Origin: an uncultured Caulobacterales bacterium
Lineage (GTDB): Bacteria; Pseudomonadota; Alphaproteobacteria; Caulobacterales; Maricaulaceae
Length of the DNA stretch: 53,966 nucleotides
Direction of reading: 5' to 3'
Assembly (NCBI GenBank): GCA_938001915.1
Contig: CALLBD010000096.1
Coordinates: 1-53,966, forward strand
Shown: piece by piece, positions 1-9,421 of the stretch
Layout of the letters: each line of letters opens with the position of its first letter
Numbering within the stretch: position 1 is the stretch's first letter
Position numbers and translations under genes: made by a program
Notes under the pieces: model-generated
Databases searched by the model: none
Told to the model about the DNA's origin: nothing
What the model saw: only the letters and a program-made list of their open reading frames with translations

Positions 1-1545
<1,545 letters not shown>

Positions 1546-1651
1546 GCTTTTTGCTATGCTAAGGATGTCAGTTTAAACCTGAAGTATTCTGTAACACATT
1601 GGGAAAGGGCGTGAATTGCTTTACGCTCCATATTCTGAATAGGGTGTAGGC

Positions 1652-4144
1652 ATGCAAAATATATATGTTTACGGAGTCATGCTCCTTTCATCGACAGCTT
1701 TAATTTCAGCCTGTAGTGGCGGCGGTGGAAGTACGGCGTCATCGCCTCCGCCCATAACCGTTACGCCGCCTCCGCCGCCCGCTCCAGTCGTCTTAAACCG
1801 CTCCGCCGATTTGCCTGTTGGCGATGAAAATTGTTTTCAAGGTGGCACCCGCACGGATACAGGTAGCGACACAAATGGAGACGGGACGCTGAATGATGCC
1901 GAAGTTGAAAGCTCGGAATTTGATTGCGTCACGACCCAAGCCAATGACTCGCTGAATTTTACGCGTATATCGACCTTCCCGGTTTGCCTGCAACAAGATG
2001 CGAGCTGCGATACAAATATACAACGCCGCGCAGAAATTTTGGATGTGTCTACGGATGGAAACCTAATCATATATACTGACCCGCCGCGCTCGACGGTTGG
2101 TTTTGTCGACATCTCCAATGCCCGCGCGCCGCAAGCTGCTGGAACGCGGGACTTGCCGGGCGTGCCAACGTCTCTGGCTATAAAAGACACCTTTGCACTC
2201 GTTAGTGTCGACCGTCCTGAAACCTCAGGAGACTCCAATGGGTCATTGGAGATTATAGACACAAACTCGCGGGTCGTTTTAAGGTCCATCAACGTGGCAG
2301 GCGTCCCCGAGTCTGTTGCGGTCAGTCCAGACGGAACGCGGGCTTTAGTCGCGGTTGAAAACCCTAACACTCATGGCAGTGACCAACCGCCTATACCCGG
2401 GTTCTTGCTCTCTCTGGATATTTCAGATGCAGACCCCGCGAATTGGCCCGTGACAACACTCGGATTGACGGGTTTGGCGAGCGTGGCACCTGATGATCCT
2501 GAGCCTGAATTTGTCGATATAAATTCCGATAATGTAGCTGTCGTAAGCTTGCAGACTAATAACCATTTAGTTTTAGTTGATCTCATGACGAATAGCGTCA
2601 CGGCTGATTTCTCTGCTGGCCTAGTCAATGTCGACCAAATTGACGCGACACAAGGTGAGATCGACCGCATTGAACAAACTGAGCGCCTAGTCGGCGTGGT
2701 CCGTGAACCTGATGGGGTGGCGTGGATAAATTCGACCCATTTCGCCACCGCCAATGAAGGCGACGAAAATGCCGCGAGCCGTGGCTTTACTGTGTTCAAC
2801 ACGTCTGGTGAGGTTGTCTTTGATGTTGGCAATTCACTGGAGCATGAAGCGGCCCGTCTTGGTCATTATCCTGAAATTCGCTCTGATGAACAAGGCAATG
2901 AGCCCGAAGGTGCCGAGACAGGAGTTTTTGGCGATGATCGTTTTTTATTTATTGCCTCTGAACGCGGTGATCTAGTCTTTGTCTATGATGTCGCGGATCC
3001 CAGCGCGCCGCTGGCCATCCAGAGCCTGCCTACCCCGGCAAGTCCAGAAGGGCTCAAAGCTATTCCGTCTCGCAATCTCTTGGCTGTGGCGGGTGAGGAA
3101 GATGATCGCCAAGAGGGTGTCCGCTCGGCTATCTCACTTTACGAATATGACTTCACCGTGCAGAGCTACCCAAGCTTACGGGCCGAGGACCGCGCGGACG
3201 GAACGCCTATTCCGTGGGGGGCGTTATCCGGCCTGGCGGTTGATGCCAGTAATGACTCGATTTTATATTCCGTCGAAGATAGCGTATTTGATTCAAACCG
3301 TATTTTCAGAATCGATATTTCCTCGCAGCCAGCCCGTCTCACAGATGAAATTCGCCTGGTGGATGAGAATAATGTTCTCGGCGGTTTAACTATTTCGGGC
3401 GAAACGCGTGACCGCGATAGTTTCGATGGGCGGGACCGGGCCAACCTTCTCAATGCCGACGGAACAGTCGATCTCGATCTTGAAGGTATTTCCACTGCAT
3501 CTTCTGGCGGATTTTGGGTGGTGGCTGAAGGGCGCGGCGACGTTGAATCAACGCTTTTTGATCCCATTGATGCCGTTAATCTCGTTGTAAAAGTGAATGA
3601 CACAGGCGCTATCGAAGAGGCTATCCGCTTGCCTGCCAATGTTGACGCGCTACAGATTGACCAGGGTTTCTCTGGAATTGTGGAGCATGACAATACGCTT
3701 TATGTGACATTCCAGCGTCCTTGGGTGAATGAAACCCGTCATCGTATTGGTCGATATGATTTAAATTCGGAACTTTGGGATTTCATATTTTACGATTCAG
3801 ATGCTCCGGAGTCGCAAAATGCAGGTACCGTAAATCTTGCGGCTATTTCAGTAACGCCTGAGGGCGATTTCCGCCTGCTAGAAAGCGATAGCGAGGCGGG
3901 GTTTGATGCGGCGGTGAAGCGTATTTATAGCGCTGATTTGTCTGGCGCGGCAGCAAATGCGGTGGTGTCTAAATCCCTTGTGCGCGACCTTCTTGTGGAA
4001 GGTGATATTCCCGTCGAGGGCGGGGTCGTTTTCGACAATATGCAAGCCATGACGGTCTTATCTGATGGGCGGATTTATCTTGTCAATGACAATGATAATC
4101 TTCGCGGGAATACTGGCGAAACCCGTTTGATCGAAATCGAGTAG
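1652..4144 (+). CDS. secreted lipoprotein with beta-propeller and esterase-like phytase domain
   Basis: An 830-residue protein with a lipoprotein signal peptide (lipobox LISAC, Cys about residue 21), then a Gly/Ser and poly-Pro linker, so it is probably anchored in the envelope. Around residues 58-90 a DTNGDGTLNDAE loop has the spacing of an EF-hand/DUF7151-type calcium site, between two cysteines. Residues about 110-500 carry beta-propeller repeats (VGFVDISNARAP, ESVAVSPDGTRALVAVE, VYDVADPSAPLAIQSL) of LVIVD/YncE type. The last 300 residues resemble the esterase-like domain of the phytase family (ALSGLAVDASND, LEGISTASSGGFWVVAEG). A role in phosphoester use is only suggested by that domain. 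It stands alone between gyrB and a convergent thioesterase. Confidence 0.8.
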   Translation: MQNIYVYGVMLLSSTALISACSGGGGSTASSPPPITVTPPPPPAPVVLNRSADLPVGDENCFQGGTRTDTGSDTNGDGTLNDAEVESSEFDCVTTQANDSLNFTRISTFPVCLQQDASCDTNIQRRAEILDVSTDGNLIIYTDPPRSTVGFVDISNARAPQAAGTRDLPGVPTSLAIKDTFALVSVDRPETSGDSNGSLEIIDTNSRVVLRSINVAGVPESVAVSPDGTRALVAVENPNTHGSDQPPIPGFLLSLDISDADPANWPVTTLGLTGLASVAPDDPEPEFVDINSDNVAVVSLQTNNHLVLVDLMTNSVTADFSAGLVNVDQIDATQGEIDRIEQTERLVGVVREPDGVAWINSTHFATANEGDENAASRGFTVFNTSGEVVFDVGNSLEHEAARLGHYPEIRSDEQGNEPEGAETGVFGDDRFLFIASERGDLVFVYDVADPSAPLAIQSLPTPASPEGLKAIPSRNLLAVAGEEDDRQEGVRSAISLYEYDFTVQSYPSLRAEDRADGTPIPWGALSGLAVDASNDSILYSVEDSVFDSNRIFRIDISSQPARLTDEIRLVDENNVLGGLTISGETRDRDSFDGRDRANLLNADGTVDLDLEGISTASSGGFWVVAEGRGDVESTLFDPIDAVNLVVKVNDTGAIEEAIRLPANVDALQIDQGFSGIVEHDNTLYVTFQRPWVNETRHRIGRYDLNSELWDFIFYDSDAPESQNAGTVNLAAISVTPEGDFRLLESDSEAGFDAAVKRIYSADLSGAAANAVVSKSLVRDLLVEGDIPVEGGVVFDNMQAMTVLSDGRIYLVNDNDNLRGNTGETRLIEIE

Positions 4145-4164
4145 GGGCCTAAGCGAAGAGCTGT

Positions 4165-4971
4165 CTACCCGTCAAAAATTGCAATAGACTGCATGCCTTC
4201 GACAACTAATTCGCCTTTCGTATTCCAAACCCGCATGAGCTGACTGGAATATCCTCCGCTTGCAGCGGTAAGGCGGGACTCCACTTGCCACCACCCGTCT
4301 TCAGTTTCTGGTGTGTCGGTGAGGAGATTGAAAATCCAACTCATGGAACTGACGGGCGCCATCTGCCGCAATAGCGGCATTGCGGCGGGCGGTAGAACAT
4401 CACCGATACAAAGAAGGGACTCAATGCCCGCCCGCGACGCTGGATCTTTATGCCGCGACCAGGTCCGCATATAGCCCTCATCCCCCATCAACGGGCGCGC
4501 ACCTGCGATTAACCGCGTGTCAAAATTATGGAAAAATTGCGGGACGAGCGAGGCCGCCGCAGGCGGGGTGAGGGGCTCTGCCTCTTGCGGGGGCATCGCA
4601 GGGGGTGCGGTAAAATTAATATTTATTTTGGAGGACCGCGCCGTGCCAAATAGAAAATCTGCCCGTCCAACGACTGCGTCGCCGATATGGGCTGCGGCGC
4701 TGATGCTGGTGACATTGCGGCCGCGCCGTTCCAGATTGGCCGTCAGACTAGGGTCTTCGGTCACGGGGCCGACGAAATTTATCATGGCTGACCGCAATGG
4801 CGGCAGCGCCTCGAAAGTCTCATGGGTTGCCGCTAACATAAGGGCTGCCGTCAGCCCGCCATATGCGGTGCGACCTTGCCGCCAATTTGCGGGGATAGGC
4901 GCGCGAAACCCTGCGCCGTGGCTTTGCATGGCCGATCTGATATCGGCCCATCCCATTACTTTATCGGCCAC
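4165..4971 (-). CDS. acyl-CoA thioesterase-like protein (double hotdog, TesB type)
   Basis: A 268-residue protein resembling the two-hotdog thioesterase family. The N-terminal half has the family pattern of a substrate-entry segment (NWRQGRTAYGGLTAALML) followed by LRSAMINFVGPV. The C-terminal half has MSWIFNLLTD and SGGYSSQLMRVWNTKGELVVEGMQSIAIF, the usual end of these proteins. Members hydrolyse acyl-CoA to free acid and CoA in the cytoplasm; the chain length cannot be read from sequence. It is convergent with the lipoprotein gene, with 20 bp between the stop codons and no obvious hairpin. Nothing next to it indicates a pathway. Confidence 0.82.
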   Translation of the reverse strand: MADKVMGWADIRSAMQSHGAGFRAPIPANWRQGRTAYGGLTAALMLAATHETFEALPPLRSAMINFVGPVTEDPSLTANLERRGRNVTSISAAAHIGDAVVGRADFLFGTARSSKININFTAPPAMPPQEAEPLTPPAAASLVPQFFHNFDTRLIAGARPLMGDEGYMRTWSRHKDPASRAGIESLLCIGDVLPPAAMPLLRQMAPVSSMSWIFNLLTDTPETEDGWWQVESRLTAASGGYSSQLMRVWNTKGELVVEGMQSIAIFDG

Positions 4972-5119
4972 AAATATACCTCGCCTTTTTCTTCACGCTC
5001 ATATGTGGTGAACACCGACCCCCTAAACAAGCTTCACGCTTCGGTATAGGCCTATGCAGAAATGGCGAGGCTCCGAAACGTAGTCTTGACATAGACCGCG
5101 CAGACATGACTGTAACGTC

Positions 5120-6118
5120 ATGGTAAAAATAGTGATTTTAGGTGCGGGCTCTATTGGCTGTTGGGTTGGCGGGCATTTAATCGCGGGCGGCGGGCAGGTC
5201 ACTCTTATCGGGCGCGCGCGATATGCCGCGCAAATCGCGGAGCAGGGATTAACGCTCACCCATTTTGAACGCCCCCCTGTTGCCTGTCAGGCTGTGGACT
5301 TTCAGGAATCGGCGCAGGCCTTGGTAGGCGCCGATATTATCGGGCTTTGCGTGAAAAGTCAGGACACAGACCTCGCCGCGCAGCAGATAAAAACCTACGC
5401 CCCACAGGCTCGCGTCATAAGTTTCCAAAATGGTATTCGCAATTCCGAAACCTTGCGGGCTGTGCTGCCCGAAAATAATATCATACCGGCCATTGTTCCC
5501 TTCAATGTGACGCCCACGCAGCCAGGCCGGTTTCATTGCGGGACGGCGGGCGAGCTCGTGATTGAGGCTCATCCCGATATAGCGCCGTTAATATCAGCAT
5601 TGGAAAAATCTGGGCAAGGCGTGCGCCAATCAAAAAATATCTTAGGGGACCAATGGGCCAAGATGATTGTCAATTTGAACAATGGACTAAATACGCTGAC
5701 GGGGCGCCCTTTACGTGCAGGCCTTGTGCAACGCGACTATCGCCGCGCTTTGGCGCTCTGTGTTGAAGAAGCCCTTCATGTCGCTAAGGCCAATGGGGTT
5801 GAGGTTGGGCAATTTAATGGCCGGCCGCCTACGGCTCTGATGAAAATTTTACGTCTGCCAGATTTTGCCTATCGCATCGTCATGCAGCTTATTGTGAAAA
5901 TTGATGCCAAGGCCCGCTCATCTATGCTGGATGACCTAGAGGCGGGGCGGGAGTCAGAAATCGCCTATCTTCAGGGAGAAATTGTAGACAGGGCCGCTAA
6001 GGCAGGTCTCTCAGCGCCCCATAATGCCGCCATTCTCTCGGCGGTGATGGACACTTTTGAAGCGAAACATAGCCCGCAACTTAGCGGCACAGAGATTTTG
6101 TCGCTGTTGAAAAATTGA
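5120..6118 (+). CDS. panE: ketopantoate reductase family protein (2-dehydropantoate 2-reductase)
   Basis: A 332-residue NADPH-dependent reductase of the ApbA/PanE family, which reduces 2-dehydropantoate to pantoate for CoA synthesis. The Rossmann loop GAGSIG is at residues 8-13 and a basic residue follows strand 2 (TLIGRARYA), as expected for NADP. The conserved VKSQDT and QNGIRN segments and the catalytic lysine region (WAKMIVNLNNGLNTLTG) are present, followed by the helical C-terminal domain. Several family members act on other 2-keto acids, so the substrate is inferred. No Shine-Dalgarno sequence precedes the ATG. A TTGACA at 5086-5091 with TGTAAC at 5111-5116 (19-bp spacer) would put transcription at or near the start codon, so leaderless expression is possible. 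Confidence 0.8.
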   Translation: MVKIVILGAGSIGCWVGGHLIAGGGQVTLIGRARYAAQIAEQGLTLTHFERPPVACQAVDFQESAQALVGADIIGLCVKSQDTDLAAQQIKTYAPQARVISFQNGIRNSETLRAVLPENNIIPAIVPFNVTPTQPGRFHCGTAGELVIEAHPDIAPLISALEKSGQGVRQSKNILGDQWAKMIVNLNNGLNTLTGRPLRAGLVQRDYRRALALCVEEALHVAKANGVEVGQFNGRPPTALMKILRLPDFAYRIVMQLIVKIDAKARSSMLDDLEAGRESEIAYLQGEIVDRAAKAGLSAPHNAAILSAVMDTFEAKHSPQLSGTEILSLLKN

Positions 6119-6119
6119 C

Positions 6120-6165
6120 GCGCCGCCCAGCCCTGGGAGGGGGAGGAGAGAGGCTGGGCGACGCG
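6120..6165 (-). terminator. hairpin between panE and hsp20, terminator-like for the minus strand
   Basis: Arms CGCCCAGCC (6124-6132) and GGCTGGGCG (6152-6160) pair perfectly. Four more pairs form outside a single mismatch (6119-6122 with 6162-6165). Read on the minus strand the hairpin is followed by CAATTTTTC, a short U-run, so it could end the hsp20 transcript. On the plus strand there is no T-run. It begins just after the panE stop codon. Confidence 0.5.
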
Positions 6166-6240
6166 GCGCTATGAGGCTCGGAGCGTTACAGGGATACAAA
6201 GGGAGAGCATCTGTCTGTAACTGAGCATCATACTCTAGAG

Positions 6241-6735
6241 TTAGGCAGCCTTTTTGGATTTTCTAGGCTTGCCTGCAATTAACTTTCCGTCAGATTTCTG
6301 CGAAGCGCCATTAATCGCGATTTTCTGCGGGCGCAAAGCTTCGGGAACTTCTCTGACGAGATGTAGGACCAGTAGGCCATTGGAGAGGTCTGCGGAGGCT
6401 ACGCGGACATGATCAGCCAATTGGAAACGGCGTTCAAAGCCGCGCTCGGCTATCCCGCGGTGCAGATATTCCGCCTCATCATTTTCGGCCTTCGGCGTTT
6501 GATGACCTGTGATATTGAGCACGCCTTCATGCGTTTCAATCTCGATCTCCTCGGCTGTGAATCCCGCCACGGCGAGTTCAATGCGGTAGCTATCTTCGGA
6601 CAGCTGCGCGACATTATAGGGCGGGTAGGTCGAGCCTGATTTCGCCGCATGGGAGGCCGCATTATCAATCATGTTTGCCATGCGGTCAAAACCGACGAAA
6701 CTGCGGTACAGGGGGGAAAAGTCATAGGTTCTCAT
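6241..6735 (-). CDS. small heat shock protein, Hsp20/alpha-crystallin family (IbpA-like)
   Basis: A 164-residue ATP-independent holdase that binds unfolding proteins in the cytoplasm. The alpha-crystallin domain spans about residues 35-130: YPPYNVAQLSEDSYRIELAVAGF, then EIEIETHEGVLNITGHQ, then EYLHRGIAERGFERRFQLADHV, then the NGLLVLHLVREVPEA strand. This order is typical of the proteobacterial IbpA branch (YPPYNI start, RGIA.R.F). The tail is lysine rich (GKPRKSKKAA). The usual C-terminal IXI motif is seen only as QKIAING. A sigma32-like promoter and a leader of about 85 bases with a strong hairpin lie upstream, which fits heat induction. Confidence 0.93.
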   Translation of the reverse strand: MRTYDFSPLYRSFVGFDRMANMIDNAASHAAKSGSTYPPYNVAQLSEDSYRIELAVAGFTAEEIEIETHEGVLNITGHQTPKAENDEAEYLHRGIAERGFERRFQLADHVRVASADLSNGLLVLHLVREVPEALRPQKIAINGASQKSDGKLIAGKPRKSKKAA

Positions 6736-6768
6736 AATATCATCCTTTGTTAAGCGATGTGTATTTCA

Positions 6769-6787
6769 GGCCCCCAACCGGGCGGCC
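6769..6787 (-). promoter_or_regulatory. leader hairpin with bulged G upstream of hsp20
   Basis: On the minus strand the 5' leader of hsp20 contains GGCC-G-CCC, loop GGTT, then GGGGGCC: seven pairs with one bulged G and a four-base loop. It lies about 35 bases upstream of the AUG, and the AAAGG ribosome binding site is at 6743-6747. Bulged G residues are typical of ROSE-type RNA thermometers of alphaproteobacterial small heat shock genes. However, I do not see a clear helix sequestering the ribosome binding site itself, so this is only a candidate. Confidence 0.35.
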
Positions 6788-6826
6788 CAAACTCATACAG
6801 CCCCACAATTGGCGGCTGCGTCATCA

Positions 6827-6854
6827 AAGTGGGAAAAGGATTCAGAGCTTCAAG
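6827..6854 (-). promoter_or_regulatory. sigma32-type heat-shock promoter of hsp20
   Basis: Read on the minus strand: CTTGAA (6849-6854), 15 bases, then CCCACTTT ending near 6827. This closely fits the RpoH consensus CTTGAA-N13/17-CCCAT. The predicted start lies near 6818, giving a leader of about 85 bases to the hsp20 ATG at 6735. Confidence 0.75.
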
Positions 6855-6896
6855 AGGTTGGAGTGACTTTTTTGACAATCATGTCTTGTGACACCC

Positions 6897-6919
6897 ACTA
6901 TGTTTTCAAAAAATATAGT
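6897..6919. repeat. 10-bp inverted repeat, 3-base spacer
   Basis: ACTATGTTTT, CAA, AAAATATAGT: nine of ten arm positions are complementary and the tenth is G/T. It is AT-rich and close to symmetric, so it could be a protein-binding palindrome or a weak hairpin upstream of the lipoprotein gene at 7146. Confidence 0.5.
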
Positions 6920-7145
6920 AAGTTCAGTGGTTTAATAGGGTGGTAGCTTTCGTGCAGAATTTTTCAACATTTTGACAGATCAGATATTGTTTGGTCGCAA
7001 TGCCAAGGCGTAAATTCGCAGCGGACGGGCGTAAGTGACGATGAAAAGGGTTCTTGGCATCCCCCACGAGAAGTTTACTCGACATTTGCTTTTAACGCCC
7101 TATTTCACGCTCAAGACATAACGACATCAAAAATGGGAGACCCTT

Positions 7146-8015
7146 ATGCGCGTTCACACTTCATGGCTGGCTCTTTTGGCCGCCGCTACTCTTACTGCTT
7201 GCTCAAGCGGAGAAAGTACCTCTGCACCTGATGCAAAGACTGAAACGCAAGCCGCCGCAACGGTGACTTTGGACGATGTGCTGGCTCATCCCCGCCGCGC
7301 CAAAGAGGCCGCACGCGATCAATTTCGCAACCCGAAAGAGACGCTTGAGTTTTTTGAAATAGGCCCAGGCAAGCGCTTTGCAGAGCTTTGGCCGGGTTGG
7401 TACACAAATGCCACCGCGCCTTATCTCGCGGCCAATGACGGTCAATATATCGCGATTCTCTACCCCGAAGGCGTCAGCGATCGTCTGGACGAGCGCGTGG
7501 CTAAATATAAGGAAACCTATTCCGATACATCGGTCTATGGAGACATCGAATATGCGAGCTTCTGGCAAGACGGCGGTCCAATCTTGGCAGAGGGCCAGGA
7601 ATCGTTCGACGTTCTTGTGACCTATCGCAATGTTCATAACTGGATGGGCCGGGGCTATGCGCAACAGGCTTTTGACGAGTTTTTTGCCGCTTTAAAGCCC
7701 GGCGGAATTCTTGGCGTTGTCGAACATCGCTTGCCTGAAACCGCGGTTCAAAATCCAAAAGGAAGCACTGGCTATGTACAGGAAAGCTACATGAAGGACT
7801 TGGCCGCAAAAGCGGGGTTTGAATTTGTCGCCTCTAGCGAAATTAATGCCAACCCAAAAGATACTGCGGATCATCCCTTTGGCGTTTGGACATTACAGCC
7901 TCGCTCACGCGTGCCGGCCCCCGATAGTGCAGAAGCTGCAGACTTTAACGCCGAAGCCTATAGGAATATTGGTGAGTCTGACCGTGCAACTTTGAAATTC
8001 CGCAAACCAAAATAG
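7146..8015 (+). CDS. predicted periplasmic methyltransferase-like lipoprotein (COG4798 type)
   Basis: A 289-residue protein with a lipoprotein signal (LTAC, Cys about residue 19). It is followed by a degenerate class I methyltransferase fold: LDDVLAHPRRAKEAARDQFRNP, then the motif-I-like FEIGPGKRFAELWPGWY, then VLVTYRNVHNW and a FFAALKPGGILGVVEHR strand. Family members are annotated as predicted methyltransferases. An exported SAM enzyme is odd because SAM is cytoplasmic, so the domain may bind something else. It has a GGAGA ribosome binding site 7 bases before the ATG. An 8-bp GC-rich hairpin follows the stop, and an SCP2-domain gene comes next on the same strand. Confidence 0.75.
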   Translation: MRVHTSWLALLAAATLTACSSGESTSAPDAKTETQAAATVTLDDVLAHPRRAKEAARDQFRNPKETLEFFEIGPGKRFAELWPGWYTNATAPYLAANDGQYIAILYPEGVSDRLDERVAKYKETYSDTSVYGDIEYASFWQDGGPILAEGQESFDVLVTYRNVHNWMGRGYAQQAFDEFFAALKPGGILGVVEHRLPETAVQNPKGSTGYVQESYMKDLAAKAGFEFVASSEINANPKDTADHPFGVWTLQPRSRVPAPDSAEAADFNAEAYRNIGESDRATLKFRKPK

Positions 8016-8023
8016 GTCTGGTC

Positions 8024-8044
8024 ATGGGGGCATCACGCCCCCAT
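8024..8044 (+). terminator. GC hairpin after the lipoprotein gene
   Basis: ATGGGGGC (8024-8031), loop ATCAC, then GCCCCCAT (8037-8044): eight perfect pairs starting 9 bases after the stop codon. There is no T-run after it, so it may protect or pause the transcript rather than end it. Confidence 0.4.
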
Positions 8045-8083
8045 ATACAGGTTTCTCACATATTCGATTAAATGGAGTTCGAA

Positions 8084-8377
8084 ATGGAAAATGCCGAGAT
8101 TGCAGCAAAAATGACTGAAGCCCTCGAGAAAGCGGGCGGGTTAGATAAATCTGTGAAATTTGATTTTGGTGATGGCGGTCAGGTCTTTGCAACCGGAACG
8201 ACAGCGGAAGTCGCCGATAAGGATGCAGATTGCACTATTCGCGTCGATAAAGCGGATTTCGTTGCCTTAGCCTCTGGGTCTTTGGACCCCATGATGGCTT
8301 TCATGTCGGGTAAGTTGAAAGTTGAAGGCGACATGTCTGTCGCAATGGGCTTGCAAAGCCTTTTTTCAAATATGTAA
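8084..8377 (+). CDS. SCP2 sterol-binding domain protein
   Basis: A 97-residue single-domain protein of the SCP2 lipid-carrier fold: FDFGDGGQVFATG, then DADCTIRVDKADFVALASGSLDPMMAFMSGKLKVEGDMSVAMGL. The last part is the family signature in which GSLDP and GKLKVEGD line the lipid pocket. I prefer the ATG at 8084 because GGAG (8074-8077) lies 6 bases before it. The upstream in-frame ATG at 8072 has no ribosome binding site and would itself contain that GGAG. It is cytoplasmic with no signal peptide. Such proteins bind fatty acyl or sterol-like ligands; the ligand is unknown. A lipase-like hydrolase follows. Confidence 0.88.
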   Translation: MENAEIAAKMTEALEKAGGLDKSVKFDFGDGGQVFATGTTAEVADKDADCTIRVDKADFVALASGSLDPMMAFMSGKLKVEGDMSVAMGLQSLFSNM

Positions 8378-8380
8378 ATA

Positions 8381-8423
8381 AAAAAGGGCGCAGCGGACTC
8401 AAACGCCGTTTGCGCCATTTTTA
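8381..8423 (+). terminator. rho-independent terminator after the SCP2 gene
   Basis: AAAAAG, then GGCGCA (8387-8392) pairing with TGCGCC (8411-8416), then ATTTTT (8417-8422). An inner GCG/CGC adds stability. The A-tract before and T-tract after make it usable on both strands. The T-tract touches the start codon of the next gene. Confidence 0.65.
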
Positions 8424-9391
8424 TGGTGTCTCCCCTCCCAAATTTTGAAGAAGCTGAAATTGTCCTTCCGGGAGGGCGGCCGGTCCCTGCGGCTTTGGAG
8501 CCGCGACTCAAAACCTATTATATAAAGCGCGGCGATATTCGCCTGCGCGTCATGTTGGCGACGGCGGTTACAGATAATCCCAGAGGGTCGATTATCTTTT
8601 CGCCAGGCCGAACGGAATTTATCGAAAAATATTTCGAAACAACGCAAAACCTTATTCAAATGGGGTTTAATGTTCTGATGGTTGATCCACGCGGACAGGG
8701 TTTATCTGACCGCATATTAGAGGATCGCCTAAAATCTTATATTAGCGATTTCCAAGTCTATGCCGATGATTTGGCTTTTGCCGCGCAAGAATTTGCACCG
8801 CTCCTTCCCCGGCCCCATGTCGGCATGGGGCATTCCATGGGCGGGACGATTGTTTTACAATCTATCATATCCGGAGTTTTGACTCCCGATGTCGTGGTCT
8901 GTAGCGCGCCTATGTTGGGGTTGTTTGATTTGGAAACGCCGATTTTGCGCGGCCTAATTATAGGTTTGGCGCGGTTAGGCTTAGACAAACGTAACCTGCC
9001 TTGGCAGCGGCAAAGGTCTGGGCTGCCAATTCCTTTCGAGGGCAATAAGTTGACATCAGACAAGGACCGTTATCGGAATTGGGCGTCCTTTTTCCAGTCC
9101 ACTCCTCGGTTACGTGTCGGGCAACCGACATATGGATGGATCCGCGCCTCTTTGGCCGCCATTAGTTTCGTGAATAGGAATGCGGCAGCCCTTAAAATTC
9201 CAGGCCTGATGTTGGGCGCCGGAGCCGATCCGATTGTCAATCCTGCGAGTATTGAGGCCTTTGCGAAGGCAGCGGGGTGTGAATATGTCGTCGTTCCCGG
9301 CGCTCTGCATGAACTCTTTTTGGAACGCGACCCGCTACGGGATGAGGCCTTTGCAAAAATTGACGCTTTCCTTAAATCTCAAAAAATCTAA
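8423..9391 (+). CDS. alpha/beta hydrolase, lysophospholipase-like (PldB/serine aminopeptidase S33)
   Basis: A 322-residue cytoplasmic hydrolase. The oxyanion and nucleophile regions are clear: VLMVDPRGQGLSDR, then the elbow GMGHSMGGTIVLQS with nucleophile Ser about residue 143, then GAGADPIVNP supplying the acid and PGALHELFLERDPLRDE supplying the His. This combination is typical of lysophospholipase L2/monoacylglycerol lipase-like enzymes. The start is uncertain: the ATG at 8423 directly follows a terminator T-tract and has no ribosome binding site, and GTG at 8426 is equally possible. Next to an SCP2 lipid carrier, a role in lipid turnover is plausible but inferred. Confidence 0.85.
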   Translation: MVSPLPNFEEAEIVLPGGRPVPAALEPRLKTYYIKRGDIRLRVMLATAVTDNPRGSIIFSPGRTEFIEKYFETTQNLIQMGFNVLMVDPRGQGLSDRILEDRLKSYISDFQVYADDLAFAAQEFAPLLPRPHVGMGHSMGGTIVLQSIISGVLTPDVVVCSAPMLGLFDLETPILRGLIIGLARLGLDKRNLPWQRQRSGLPIPFEGNKLTSDKDRYRNWASFFQSTPRLRVGQPTYGWIRASLAAISFVNRNAAALKIPGLMLGAGADPIVNPASIEAFAKAAGCEYVVVPGALHELFLERDPLRDEAFAKIDAFLKSQKI

Positions 9392-9421
9392 GGCTCATAA
9401 AACCCAAAAACAAGTCTGTGG

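Larger units (their letters stand above)
6736..7145. other. divergent intergenic region hsp20 / methyltransferase lipoprotein
   Basis: This 410-base gap holds the hsp20 heat-shock promoter and leader hairpin in its first 120 bases. The remainder is AT-rich, with an inverted repeat at 6897-6919. Two TTGACA hexamers (6872-6877 and 6972-6977) have no convincing -10 partner at 16-18 bp. An ATG at 7041 opens a 26-codon frame with no sign of being a gene. The promoter of the downstream lipoprotein gene must be here but I cannot place it. Confidence 0.6.

Noticed and set aside
6872-7000. Two TTGACA hexamers upstream of the lipoprotein gene as promoters
   Set aside because: No acceptable -10 sequence 16-18 bases after either one.
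7041-7121. 26-codon frame (MKRVLGIPHEKF...) before the methyltransferase lipoprotein gene
   Set aside because: No ribosome binding site, no run of one amino acid as in leader peptides, and no following attenuator.
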